Shown here piece after piece: positions 6,794 through 15,097 of a stretch of DNA of 64,000 nt; position 1 is the first letter of the stretch, and every line of letters starts with the position of its first letter. The DNA lies in contig DERO01000039.1 of NCBI GenBank assembly GCA_002360945.1, positions 82,572 to 146,571 on the forward strand, given 5' to 3'. The position numbers were made by a program, and so were the translations under genes. The stretch comes from Leclercia adecarboxylata (GTDB lineage Bacteria > Pseudomonadota > Gammaproteobacteria > Enterobacterales > Enterobacteriaceae). Below the pieces are notes generated by a model that saw only the letters and a program-made list of their open reading frames with translations, was not told where the DNA came from and made no database searches.

Positions 6794-8248
6794 ATGAGTA
6801 AAAAGATAATGCAAAGCCGGCATGATGAATATCATAAATTATCTCGTGGGGAGCGCATTGGCTACGGGATGGGGGACTTTGCGCAAAACCTGGTGTTTGG
6901 CACCATTGGTGGTTTTCTGGCACTTCACATGTTGACGGTAAACACCATCGGTACCGCCACGGCAGGCTTCATATTTCTTTTTGTCCGCATCATCAACGTG
7001 TTTTGGGATCCGATGGTTGGCACCTATGTCGACAAAAGAAGTTCAACGGCTGGCAAGTACCGCCCCTGGATTTTAAGGGCGGGCGTTCCGCTCGTTATTC
7101 TTTCCGCTTTACTTTTTGCGCCCATTCCTGGCGTCAAAGGTTCTGTTCCCTTTGCCTTTATCGTTTATCTGGCACTGGATCTTGTTTATTCCGTCGTGAA
7201 CATTCCTTATGGTTCACTGAATGCGTCATTGACGCGCGATCCTGAATCTATTGATAAACTGACCAGTACCCGCATGATGCTGGCGAACAGTGCCAACCTG
7301 CTGGTCTATACCCTTTTCCCCATGTTTGTCCAGATGGCCTCGCCAAAGGATCGCAGCCTCAAGGATACGGGGTTCTTTGGACTTGAGCTCAATATGGGCA
7401 ACTATACCGATCCCTCAGCGAACTATGCCTGGTTTGGTGTTTACGCGATCTATATGGTCATCGGTGCCGTTGCACTTTTCATCTGCTACAAGTTCACAAA
7501 AGAGCGCGTGGTTGCCTCTGCCGAGCAAACGGCTAACGTTAAAACGACAGATTTATTCCTTGAACTCAAAAATAATCGCCCTCTGGTTATTCTGGGATTA
7601 TTTTTCATGCTGGCCTTTACGTTCATGTTCTTCATGAACACGGTGAATGGCTTTTTCAATCAGTTTGTTGTCGGCCATTCTGAATGGATGGGTGCCGTTG
7701 GCCTTGTCGCGTCCATTCCGGGTATCCTGTTCCCCATTTTTTGGCCAAAACTGAAAAAAATCTTTGGTAAAAAAGGGTTCTTCCATATCTTCCTGGGCAT
7801 GTTTATTGTCGGTGAATTGCTGACTTACGTGTGGTCCCGCGAAGGTATGCACGATGCACTCTGGCTGGCTTATATCGCTACCTTTATTAAACAATGGGGC
7901 TTAACGTCGGCGACCGGCTTTATGTGGGCACTTGTTCCTGAAGTGATTGCTTATGGTGAATTAAAATCAGGCAAGCGAAATGCCGCCATTATCAATGCCA
8001 TTATGGGGCTCTTTTTCAAGATTGGTTTTACTATCGGCGGAGCGATTCCACTCTGGTTACTGGCGGCCTATGGCTTTAGCGAAACAGGGGCACAGCAAAG
8101 TGCGAATGCTATCGACGGAATAATTATCACCGCGGTGTGGATCCCTATTGTTTTAGCCTTTATCTCGATGATCGTGATTCACATTTATCCTATCTCAGAT
8201 AAACACGTCACAGACATTAATCGTCAACTTGATGAGATCCGCGTGTAG
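6794..8248 (+). CDS. xynT: Xyloside/xylooligosaccharide:cation symporter, GPH family
   Basis: A 484-residue inner-membrane transporter of the glycoside-pentoside-hexuronide (GPH) family, similar to XynT/YagG. About twelve hydrophobic segments are visible. The family motifs are present: an early GERIGYGMGDFAQN, and WDPMVGTYVDKR followed by GKYRPW in the loop after the second helix pair. It would bring xylosides or xylobiose into the cytoplasm with H+ or Na+. The next gene, 46 bp downstream on the same strand, is the matching intracellular beta-xylosidase, so the two form an uptake-and-cleavage operon. Base composition is clearly more AT-rich than the flanking genes, which suggests separate acquisition. 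Confidence 0.88.
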   Translation: MSKKIMQSRHDEYHKLSRGERIGYGMGDFAQNLVFGTIGGFLALHMLTVNTIGTATAGFIFLFVRIINVFWDPMVGTYVDKRSSTAGKYRPWILRAGVPLVILSALLFAPIPGVKGSVPFAFIVYLALDLVYSVVNIPYGSLNASLTRDPESIDKLTSTRMMLANSANLLVYTLFPMFVQMASPKDRSLKDTGFFGLELNMGNYTDPSANYAWFGVYAIYMVIGAVALFICYKFTKERVVASAEQTANVKTTDLFLELKNNRPLVILGLFFMLAFTFMFFMNTVNGFFNQFVVGHSEWMGAVGLVASIPGILFPIFWPKLKKIFGKKGFFHIFLGMFIVGELLTYVWSREGMHDALWLAYIATFIKQWGLTSATGFMWALVPEVIAYGELKSGKRNAAIINAIMGLFFKIGFTIGGAIPLWLLAAYGFSETGAQQSANAIDGIIITAVWIPIVLAFISMIVIHIYPISDKHVTDINRQLDEIRV

Positions 8249-8294
8249 TCTTAGAAGAATATAAGTCAGAAAAACATTAAAAAGGTAGAATGAT

Positions 8295-9974
8295 ATGTCG
8301 CTTATTCAGAACCCTGTACTCCCTGGTTTTAACCCAGACCCAAGCATTATCCGTGTAGAAGACACCTACTATATTGCAAACTCAACCTTTGAGTGGTTTC
8401 CCGGCGTTCGTCTGCATGAATCCAAAGACCTGCAAAACTGGAATCTGCTGCCCAGCCCGTTATCAACCACTGCGCTGTTAGATATGCGAGGCAATCCTTC
8501 GTCAGGGGGAATTTGGGCTCCGGCGCTCTCTTACGCCGACGGCAAATTCTGGTTGGTTTATACGGATGTGAAAATCACGGAAGGTGCGTTTAAGGATATG
8601 ACCAATTATCTGACCACCGCCACCGATATTCGTGGTCCCTGGACAGCTCCTGTCAAACTTAACGGCGTCGGTTTTGATGCGTCACTCTTCCATGACGACG
8701 ATGGGCGTAAATATGTCGTTCAACAAACCTGGGATCATCGGGAATACCATCATCCCTTTGATGGCATCACCTTAACCGAGCTGGATACCCGGACGCTAAA
8801 ATTAAAACCGGAGACCGCGCGGACTATTTATCGTGGCACTGCTGTGGCACTGGTTGAGGGGCCACATCTCTATAAACTGAACGGCTATTACTATCTTTTC
8901 GCCGCTCAGGGGGGAACTGTTTTCACCCACCAGGAGGTGGTTGCGCGTTCTAAAACGTTAGATGCCAACAGCTTTGAAACAGAGCCGGGAGAGGTATTTT
9001 TAACGAACGTCGATACGCCAGACAGCTATATCCAGAAGCAGGGTCATGGTGCGTTAGTTTCGACCCCCGGCGGTGAATGGTATTATGCCTCGCTTTGCGC
9101 GCGTCCATGGAATCGCCCGGGTGAGTCAGCCTACGATCCGCGTGGCTGGTCAACGCTGGGCCGTGAAACGTCCATCCAGAAAGTGTATTGGGATGAAGAT
9201 GGCTGGCCGCGTATTGCAGGAGGCCATGGTGGAAAGACCTTTGTCGAAGGTCCAGCCGATGCCATTTTTACCGAGAGCGCAAAAGATCATAGCCAGCACG
9301 ATAATTTCACCGCGGCAGAACTCGATATTAACTGGAATACCCTTCGTGTGCCATTCACCGAAAAAATGGGAATCACGGGCGGTGGCAAGCTGACATTAAA
9401 TGGACAAGGTTCTTTAGCAAATACCCATGACCTTTCGCTGATTGCCCGACGCTGGCAGGCCTTTTATTTTGATGCTCAGGTCAAAGTCAAATTTAACCCA
9501 TTCAGTTATCAACAGATGGCAGGTCTGACGAATTATTATAATGATCGGCACTGGAGCTTCGTTTTCATCACCTGGAATGAAATTAATGGTTCGGTGATCG
9601 AAATAGGTGAAAATAACCGCGGAAAATATACGTCTTATTTGAAAGATAACGCCATCAAAATACCGGAGGGGACAGAATACGTCTGGTTCCGCACGAAAGT
9701 TCGCAAGGAAAGTTATACCTATGAATACAGCTTTGACGGCGTCAGTTTCACTGAGATCCCGGTCAAATTAGATGCTGCTGTTCTTTCCGATGATTATGTC
9801 CTGCAAAGCTATGGCGGCTTCTTTACCGGCGCATTCGTGGGCCTCGCGGTGGTCGATTACTCGGGTTACGATGCCAGCGCAGACTTTTATGACTTCGTTT
9901 ATCAGGAGCTTGGCGACAGGCTGACGGCAGAGGGTGCCTGGAGTTGGGACGCAAGCGAATCGCGGTTTAATTAA
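8295..9974 (+). CDS. xynB: Beta-xylosidase, glycoside hydrolase family 43
   Basis: A 559-residue cytoplasmic GH43 enzyme that splits xylobiose and short xylooligosaccharides to xylose. The five-bladed propeller domain begins at PGFNPDPSI, where D15 is the expected catalytic base. D128 in GFDAS is the pKa-modulating aspartate and E188 in VEGPH the general acid. The C-terminal ~220 residues are the beta-sandwich found in XynB-type members. Length matches the family (~535-560). There is no signal peptide, consistent with intracellular action after XynT uptake. The ATG at 8295 is preceded by AAAAAGGTAG. Released xylose would feed the usual xylAB pathway elsewhere. Confidence 0.92.
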   Translation: MSLIQNPVLPGFNPDPSIIRVEDTYYIANSTFEWFPGVRLHESKDLQNWNLLPSPLSTTALLDMRGNPSSGGIWAPALSYADGKFWLVYTDVKITEGAFKDMTNYLTTATDIRGPWTAPVKLNGVGFDASLFHDDDGRKYVVQQTWDHREYHHPFDGITLTELDTRTLKLKPETARTIYRGTAVALVEGPHLYKLNGYYYLFAAQGGTVFTHQEVVARSKTLDANSFETEPGEVFLTNVDTPDSYIQKQGHGALVSTPGGEWYYASLCARPWNRPGESAYDPRGWSTLGRETSIQKVYWDEDGWPRIAGGHGGKTFVEGPADAIFTESAKDHSQHDNFTAAELDINWNTLRVPFTEKMGITGGGKLTLNGQGSLANTHDLSLIARRWQAFYFDAQVKVKFNPFSYQQMAGLTNYYNDRHWSFVFITWNEINGSVIEIGENNRGKYTSYLKDNAIKIPEGTEYVWFRTKVRKESYTYEYSFDGVSFTEIPVKLDAAVLSDDYVLQSYGGFFTGAFVGLAVVDYSGYDASADFYDFVYQELGDRLTAEGAWSWDASESRFN

Positions 9975-9983
9975 ACCAAAGAA

Positions 9984-10018
9984 AAAGCCCTGCGATATTG
10001 CTATCGCAGGGCTTTCAA
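9984..10018 (-). terminator. Intrinsic terminator between xynB and serT
   Basis: A 14-bp perfect stem (AAAGCCCTGCGATA / TATCGCAGGGCTTT) with a 4-base loop. On the - strand the stem is followed by a strong T-run (TTTTTCTTT), so it is primarily the serT terminator. It probably also stops xynB readthrough. Confidence 0.85.
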
Positions 10019-10021
10019 ATT

Positions 10022-10109
10022 TGGCGGAAGCGTAGAGATTCGAACTCTAGAACCCTTTCGGGTCGCCGGTTTTCAAGACCGGTGCCTTCAACCGCTCGGC
10101 CACGCTTCC
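10022..10109 (-). tRNA. serT: tRNA-Ser(UGA)
   Basis: On the - strand an 88-nt serine tRNA can be folded. The acceptor stem GGAAGCG pairs with CGCTTCC, the anticodon loop is CTTGAAA (anticodon TGA), the long variable arm GCGACCCGAAAGGGTTC is typical of class II tRNAs, the T-arm contains GTTCGAATC, and the 3' end has an encoded GCCA. It lies upstream of yccA as serT does in E. coli. It is also the boundary between conserved core and variable genes here. Confidence 0.97.
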
Positions 10110-10121
10110 TAAGTGAGGCGA

Positions 10122-10150
10122 ACTATAAACACCTCCGTATGCGCTGTAAA
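10122..10150 (-). promoter_or_regulatory. serT promoter
   Basis: On the - strand a -35 TTTACA and a -10 TATAGT are separated by 17 bp. A GC-rich discriminator (TCGCCTC) follows, as usual for stringently controlled stable-RNA promoters. The -10 lies 12 bases from the mature tRNA 5' end. Confidence 0.75.
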
Positions 10151-10253
10151 GTATGAGCACAATCGTTCGCCTGAAAAATAGTCAAAATGCGTTTAATCGG
10201 TTGAATAGACGACACTCTGACCATTTTATCAGCACAAAATCTTACTGCGACCC

Positions 10254-11882
10254 TTAGTGCTTTTTGATGTACATCTCTTTGGTGTAATAGTACCCCAGCT
10301 TATCCGGCGTAAAGCCCCCTACCCACGGCTTCACCAGGTGGGTGCGCACGTAGTGATAGACCGGGATCGCCGGTACGTCCCGCGCCAGCAGATCCTCGGC
10401 CTGCTGGTAGAAGGTGCCGCGCTCGGCGGTGGTCTTCGCTTTTGCGGCGTTGTCCAGCGCCTCGTCATAGGCCGGATTGCTGTACTGACTGGTATTCTGA
10501 CTGTCGCCGGTACGGAAGTTATTCAGGAAGGTGGCCGCATCGTCGTAATCGGCGATCCAGGCATAGCGCACCGCATCAAAGTTGTGGGTGTGCATGGTGT
10601 CCAGCATCGTTTTCCACTCCTGGTTTTGCAGCTTCGCCTCCACGCCGAGGTTTTTCTTCCACATCGAGCTGGCAGCGATGGCAATCCGCTGGTGCGACTC
10701 CGAGGTGTTATACAGCAGATTAAAGCTCAGCGGATGGCTGTCGTTATAGCCCGCCTCGTTCAGCAGTTTCTTCGCTTCGGCAATGCGTTTCTCCAGCGGC
10801 CAGCTGGCATAGTCCGGATTGTGCAGTTTGACCCCGCCGATATCCGGCTGGCTGATGACCCAGGCCGGACGCTGCCCCTGCCCTAATACCTTCCCGGCAA
10901 TGATGTCTTTATCCAGCGCCAGATTCAGCGCCTGACGCACGCGTGGGTCGTTAAACGGCGGGCGGGTGGTGTTGAACTCGTAGTAATAGGTCGCCAGCTG
11001 CGGAGAGACGTCCAGCTCGCTCCCCAGCGTTTTTTGCAGTTGGGCAAACTGGTTGATCGGCACGGTGTAGACAATATCAATTTCGTCCGCCTTGTAGCGG
11101 TTCACGTCGGCGGCTTCGGAAGCGATCGGCAGATACGTCACTTTATTGATCACCGTATGGGCATTGTCCCAGTAGCGCGGGTTACGCTCGGCGATGATCC
11201 GCTCGTTGACCACCCACTGGCTGAGGGTATAGGCCCCGCTGCTGACAAAGTGCTCCGGCTTGGTCCACTTATCGCCATAGCGGCCAATCAGCACCTTATC
11301 CACCGGCACCAGCGACGGGTGCGCCAGCATGGCCAGGAAGGCCGCGTTAGGCTGGGTCAGCGTCACTTCCAGAGTAGTGTCGTTCAGGGCTTTGACCCCC
11401 AGGGTGTCGGGGGATTTTTTGCCCTCGGCGATATCGGTGGCGTTCAGCAGATGCATGCTGCCGGGATAACTAGCGTACGGTGAAGCGGTTTTTGTATCCA
11501 CCAGCCGTTGCCAGCTCCAGACCACGTCCTGAGCGGTGATGGCTGTGCCGTCGCTCCAGGTAATGCCCGGGCGAAGATGGAACGTCCAGACGGTATTGTC
11601 TTTGTTCTCCCATTTTTCCGCCAGCCGCGGTTGGATCGTCCCGTCCGGCGAGACGCTGACCAGTCCGTCGAACAAATCGCTGATAATATTGAATTCGACG
11701 TCGCTTTCAACTTTATGGGGATCGAGCGATGCCGGTTCATTGCCATTATTCCTGACCAGTTCCTGCTTCTCTGCCAGCTCAGTGCCTGCCGGTACGCTGG
11801 CGGCAAAGGCCGTTGCGCTTGCGCAAAGGATCCCTGCCGTCAGCAAAGAGAGTGTAAATGGAGCGCGTGATGATGGTTTCAT
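10254..11882 (-). CDS. Periplasmic oligopeptide-binding protein, OppA/MppA family (orphan)
   Basis: A 542-residue solute-binding family 5 protein. The Sec signal peptide (MKPSSRAPFTLSLLTAGIL...) is probably cut near AFAA. The mature protein begins with the OppA-type strand ELVRNNGNEPASLDPHKVES and contains YYYEFNTTRPPFNDPRVRQALN, a segment conserved in OppA and MppA. It probably binds short peptides, such as murein tripeptide or general oligopeptides, and shares an OppBCDF membrane complex encoded elsewhere, because no permease or ATPase gene is adjacent. The ATG at 11882 was chosen because it starts the signal peptide and has AAGG about 8 bases before it; an upstream in-frame ATG at 11951 would add a 23-residue charged extension. 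Confidence 0.9.
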   Translation of the reverse strand: MKPSSRAPFTLSLLTAGILCASATAFAASVPAGTELAEKQELVRNNGNEPASLDPHKVESDVEFNIISDLFDGLVSVSPDGTIQPRLAEKWENKDNTVWTFHLRPGITWSDGTAITAQDVVWSWQRLVDTKTASPYASYPGSMHLLNATDIAEGKKSPDTLGVKALNDTTLEVTLTQPNAAFLAMLAHPSLVPVDKVLIGRYGDKWTKPEHFVSSGAYTLSQWVVNERIIAERNPRYWDNAHTVINKVTYLPIASEAADVNRYKADEIDIVYTVPINQFAQLQKTLGSELDVSPQLATYYYEFNTTRPPFNDPRVRQALNLALDKDIIAGKVLGQGQRPAWVISQPDIGGVKLHNPDYASWPLEKRIAEAKKLLNEAGYNDSHPLSFNLLYNTSESHQRIAIAASSMWKKNLGVEAKLQNQEWKTMLDTMHTHNFDAVRYAWIADYDDAATFLNNFRTGDSQNTSQYSNPAYDEALDNAAKAKTTAERGTFYQQAEDLLARDVPAIPVYHYVRTHLVKPWVGGFTPDKLGYYYTKEMYIKKH

Positions 11883-12149
11883 GTCCTTCGCCTTATAGTT
11901 TAGTTTTGACGATGCAAAATAACTCTTAGCGTTGCGGCAGGAATAAGGCAATATATTTCAGTGACCTATAAGAGCTTGATCTGATTAATCCTGACAAACC
12001 GCGGTTCGTTCTGTAAATAGCGCGCTGTGGAACATTTCATGCTAGCTCTGCCCCTAAGACGCTGAGTAAAGATGGGTAAAACCACTTTGTAACCGGCGCG
12101 TCGTTTTCTATTCTTGCCGTTAATTACATCTGTCATAAGAGAGTGACTC

Positions 12150-12809
12150 ATGGATCGTATAATTAGTTCTTCACGCGACCGCACATCGCTACTCAGCACC
12201 CACAAGGTGCTGCGCAACACCTACTTTATGCTCAGCCTGACGCTGGCTTTTTCCGCGCTGACGGCAACCGCCAGTACCGTGCTGATGCTGCCGTCTCCGG
12301 GACTGATCCTGACACTGGTCGGCATGTACGGTCTGATGTTCCTGACCTACAAAACCGCTGACAAGCCGGTCGGTATTCTGTCTGCGTTCGCCTTTACCGG
12401 TTTCCTGGGCTACATCCTGGGGCCAATGCTTAACACCTATCTGTCTGCCGGTATGGGCGATCTGATCGGTATGGCGCTGGGCGGTACGGCGCTGGTGTTC
12501 TTCTGCTGTTCCGCCTACGTGCTGACCACCCGTAAAGACATGTCTTTCCTCGGCGGTATGCTGATGGCGGGCATCGTGGTGGTGCTGGTGGGTATGGTGG
12601 CAAACATCTTCCTGCAGCTGCCGGCTCTGCACCTGGCCATCAGCGCGGTGTTTATCCTGATCTCCTCCGGGGCGATCCTGATGGAAACCAGCAACATCAT
12701 TCATGGCGGCGAGACCAACTACATCCGCGCCACCGTGAGCCTGTATGTGTCCCTGTACAACATTTTTGTCAGCCTGCTGAGCATCCTTGGCTTCGCAAGC
12801 CGCGATTAA
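12150..12809 (+). CDS. yccA: FtsH-interacting inner-membrane protein YccA (BAX-inhibitor-1 family)
   Basis: A 219-residue inner-membrane protein with seven predicted membrane segments and the same length as E. coli YccA. YccA is both a substrate and a modulator of the membrane protease FtsH, and it protects SecY from degradation when the translocon jams. The short cytoplasmic N-tail ([23 protein letters not shown]) is the part FtsH uses to start degradation. It is flanked by serT and tusE in the conserved order. Confidence 0.95.
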   Translation: MDRIISSSRDRTSLLSTHKVLRNTYFMLSLTLAFSALTATASTVLMLPSPGLILTLVGMYGLMFLTYKTADKPVGILSAFAFTGFLGYILGPMLNTYLSAGMGDLIGMALGGTALVFFCCSAYVLTTRKDMSFLGGMLMAGIVVVLVGMVANIFLQLPALHLAISAVFILISSGAILMETSNIIHGGETNYIRATVSLYVSLYNIFVSLLSILGFASRD

Positions 12810-12826
12810 CCGACTGTGCTGTATAA

Positions 12827-12857
12827 AAAGCCCCGCTTATGCGGGGCTTTCTTTTTT
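12827..12857 (+). terminator. yccA intrinsic terminator
   Basis: AAAAAGCCCCGC, a short TTAT loop, then GCGGGGCTTTCTTTTTT: a GC-rich stem followed by a T-run 18 bases after the yccA stop. Confidence 0.9.
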
Positions 12858-12895
12858 GGTAAACTGCCGCAGTTTTCGATAAACCTGTGATGATT

Positions 12896-13225
12896 ATGCT
12901 GAACTTTGAAGGTAAAGAGATTGAGACCGATAGCGAAGGCTATCTGAAAGAGACCAGCCAGTGGAGTGAAGGCCTGGCGGCTGTCATTGCCGAAAAAGAG
13001 TCTATCGCCCTGACGCCGGAGCACTGGGAAGTGGTGCGGTTCGTGCGTGATTTCTATCTGGAATTCAACACCTCTCCCGCCATCCGCATGCTGGTGAAAG
13101 CGATGGCCAATAAGTATGGCGAGGAAAAAGGCAACAGCCGCTATCTGTATCGACTGTTCCCGAAAGGCCCGGCAAAACAGGCGACCAAGATCGCCGGCCT
13201 GCCTAAGCCTGTGAAATGTATTTAA
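12896..13225 (+). CDS. tusE: Sulfur-relay protein TusE (tRNA 2-thiouridine synthesis)
   Basis: A 109-residue DsrC-family sulfur carrier. TusE takes persulfide sulfur from the TusBCD complex and passes it to MnmA for 2-thiolation of wobble uridine in Lys, Glu and Gln tRNAs. The penultimate cysteine in the C-terminal KPVKCI is the active sulfur-carrying residue. The third ATG (12896, [10 protein letters not shown]) matches the E. coli start; two earlier ATGs at 12887 and 12890 would add only three residues. Its stop shares four bases with the stop of yccX on the other strand. Confidence 0.95.
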   Translation: MLNFEGKEIETDSEGYLKETSQWSEGLAAVIAEKESIALTPEHWEVVRFVRDFYLEFNTSPAIRMLVKAMANKYGEEKGNSRYLYRLFPKGPAKQATKIAGLPKPVKCI

Positions 13226-13503
13226 TGGCGAATACCGAAATTAACGTATTCCCGGTCGGGTTGATGCGGTTCTGACAGAACCTTTTCAACCCGGGCGATG
13301 CGCGGCCCGCCCGCCTTAAGCCAGGCAAGCAGTTTGTCGACCTGCTCCGCCTCGCCGCAGGCCACCACCTCGACGCTCCCGTCATCCATATTGCGCGCGT
13401 ACCCGGTCAATCCCAGATCTGTGGCTTCACGCTGCGTGCTATAACGAAAGCCAACGCCTTGAACCGTGCCGTGAACCCACGCGATGGTGCAGACTTTTGC
13501 CAT
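13222..13503 (-). CDS. yccX: Acylphosphatase
   Basis: A 93-residue acylphosphatase that hydrolyses the carboxyl-phosphate bond of acyl phosphates. The signature [10 protein letters not shown] near residues 12-21 contains the substrate-binding arginine, and the catalytic asparagine lies in [13 protein letters not shown]. Length equals the family (~92). The ATG at 13503 (MAKVCTIAW) matches the E. coli protein; an upstream start at 13539 is less likely. It overlaps tusE tail to tail. Confidence 0.94.
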   Translation of the reverse strand: MAKVCTIAWVHGTVQGVGFRYSTQREATDLGLTGYARNMDDGSVEVVACGEAEQVDKLLAWLKAGGPRIARVEKVLSEPHQPDREYVNFGIRH

Positions 13504-13565
13504 GATATTTCCCCTTATCCGTACCTGGCCCTGAACCACAAGAATAGCAAATTATGGCCGGGCGA

Positions 13566-14354
13566 TTAGCGTAACGTTTTGGGTAAACAGCCGTAATGCT
13601 GGCGGAAACGGGCCGTAAAACGCGAGCTGGAAAGGTATCCACACTGCATGGCGATCTCCCCGACAGACAGCCGGGTCGACTGTAGCTGAGACAGCGCAAC
13701 CGCCATGCGCACTTCCTCCACAATCTGACGAAAGCTGTGCGACTCTTCGCGTAAGCGTCGGCGTAGGGTCGGCACGCTGACGGCCAGGCGACTGGCAATA
13801 TCCTGGGCGGTCCATGCCCTGGCGGGTGACATCATGATGAACTGCCGCACCTGCTCAGTAAGATTGACGTTGCGCTCGATAAGCAGCGGTCCCGCCACTC
13901 CGTCATGCAGCAGCGCCAGCAGCAGTCCGAAAGCCTGATGCTTTTGCAGCTCGTCGGAAAAATCATGCCGCACCGCGTGCAGAAGATTCCCCCACATAAA
14001 GGCCAGCCCTTCGCTGAGCGGCGCGCAGAGCGAGTCTGTTTTGCTCCGTGGCCAGTCCTGCAGGTAGCGGGTTTTAAACTCCGCAATAATCTCCGGTGAC
14101 AACAGCAGCAAGTCAGAATGAAAAATGCCCTGTGCAGGCTGGTTAACGATCTCCATCGGCGTATTCGCCGGGATGATGATTAACTCATCGGGCGTGGCGA
14201 CCAGGCGACTATCTTCATGAATAATTACCTTACTGCCGTGCGTAATATGACAGATGGCAGGATAAAACAGCTTAACCTGATGCAGGCGATGCATTTTGCT
14301 GGCACTGATCTCAGCCGCGGTCAGATGTTTATGTTGAAAATGAAAATCCTGCAC
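13566..14354 (-). CDS. AraC-family transcriptional regulator
   Basis: A 262-residue regulator. The C-terminal ~100 residues contain the two AraC helix-turn-helix motifs: WTAQDIASRLAVSVPTLRRR near 181-200 and IAMQCGYLSSSRFTARFRQHYG near 235-256. The N-terminal half is a cupin-like sensor domain (IIIPANTPMEIVNQ) with no recognised ligand. It is not at this site in E. coli K-12. It is followed 10 bp away (upstream in its own reading direction) by the secreted PEBP-fold gene on the same strand, with which it may be co-transcribed. Target genes are unknown. Confidence 0.88.
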   Translation of the reverse strand: MQDFHFQHKHLTAAEISASKMHRLHQVKLFYPAICHITHGSKVIIHEDSRLVATPDELIIIPANTPMEIVNQPAQGIFHSDLLLLSPEIIAEFKTRYLQDWPRSKTDSLCAPLSEGLAFMWGNLLHAVRHDFSDELQKHQAFGLLLALLHDGVAGPLLIERNVNLTEQVRQFIMMSPARAWTAQDIASRLAVSVPTLRRRLREESHSFRQIVEEVRMAVALSQLQSTRLSVGEIAMQCGYLSSSRFTARFRQHYGCLPKTLR

Positions 14355-14364
14355 CGGGCCACCT

Positions 14365-14922
14365 CTATCTTGCGTATGTTGCGGTTAATTGCGCCTTCGC
14401 CAGCGCATGGCTGTTGAGCATAAAGCCGACCAGTGCGCCGCTGGAGCTCTTATCAATGGGCAGCTTATCCACATCCAGCGCCCAGACGGTGATCTGGTAT
14501 GGGTGAGGCTTGTCCCCTTCCGGCGGGCACGCGCCACCAAAGCCAGAGTAACCGAAATCATTACGCCCCTGTACCGCCCCGGCGGGTAATTTCTCGTTAT
14601 TCTGGTTGCCGGCACCGGCAGGGAGATCCCGGGTTTGTGCCGGAATGTTCACCACCGTCCAGTGCCACCAGCCGCTGCCGGTCGGCGCCGCGGGGTCATA
14701 CACGGTGATGGCAAAGCTTTTGGTGCCCTGCGGCTGATTTTTCCATGTCAGCTGCGGCGATTGGTTGCCGCCATGACAGCCAAACCCCTCGAAGACCTGA
14801 CTCTGTGTTAATTGGTGTTCGCCGGAAATATCCCGACTGGTGATGCTGAAAGGTAATGCCGCTGAGACCGTAAAACTCATCCCCGCCAGAGTGGCTGCTG
14901 CGATTGCAATGTGCTTTTTCAT
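14365..14922 (-). CDS. Secreted PEBP-fold protein, YbhB/YbcL family
   Basis: A 185-residue periplasmic protein of the phosphatidylethanolamine-binding-protein family (Raf-kinase-inhibitor-like), close in length and sequence to YbcL. The signal peptide MKKHIAIAAATLAGMSFTVS is probably cut at SAA/LPF. The family ligand pocket is visible in VYDPAAPTGSGWWHWTVVNI and in the GYSGFGGACPP segment. The ATG at 14922 has AAGGA 8 bases upstream and begins the signal peptide; the longer reading from 15216 has no support. YbcL of uropathogenic E. coli dampens neutrophil migration, but that role cannot be assumed here. Confidence 0.9.
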   Translation of the reverse strand: MKKHIAIAAATLAGMSFTVSAALPFSITSRDISGEHQLTQSQVFEGFGCHGGNQSPQLTWKNQPQGTKSFAITVYDPAAPTGSGWWHWTVVNIPAQTRDLPAGAGNQNNEKLPAGAVQGRNDFGYSGFGGACPPEGDKPHPYQITVWALDVDKLPIDKSSSGALVGFMLNSHALAKAQLTATYAR

Positions 14923-15097
14923 TAGAGTTTCCTTTTGCTGAGCTGGAAACACCAATGTAAATCCCGCCGCAAAGGAGTAATGTGCCAGAGCGATTTTAAT
15001 TTGTGCCGAAACGCTCAATAGTGTCCGCAGATGATTGCCCCTGGCCATCTGTGCTACTCTACGCGCCATTTCCCTGGAATCGACAGAATAGTAAATT

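Noticed and set aside
11966..12220. 84-codon - strand open frame between the OppA-like gene and yccA
   Set aside because: No family resemblance, overlaps the yccA start, and the region is expected to hold the promoters of the divergent genes.
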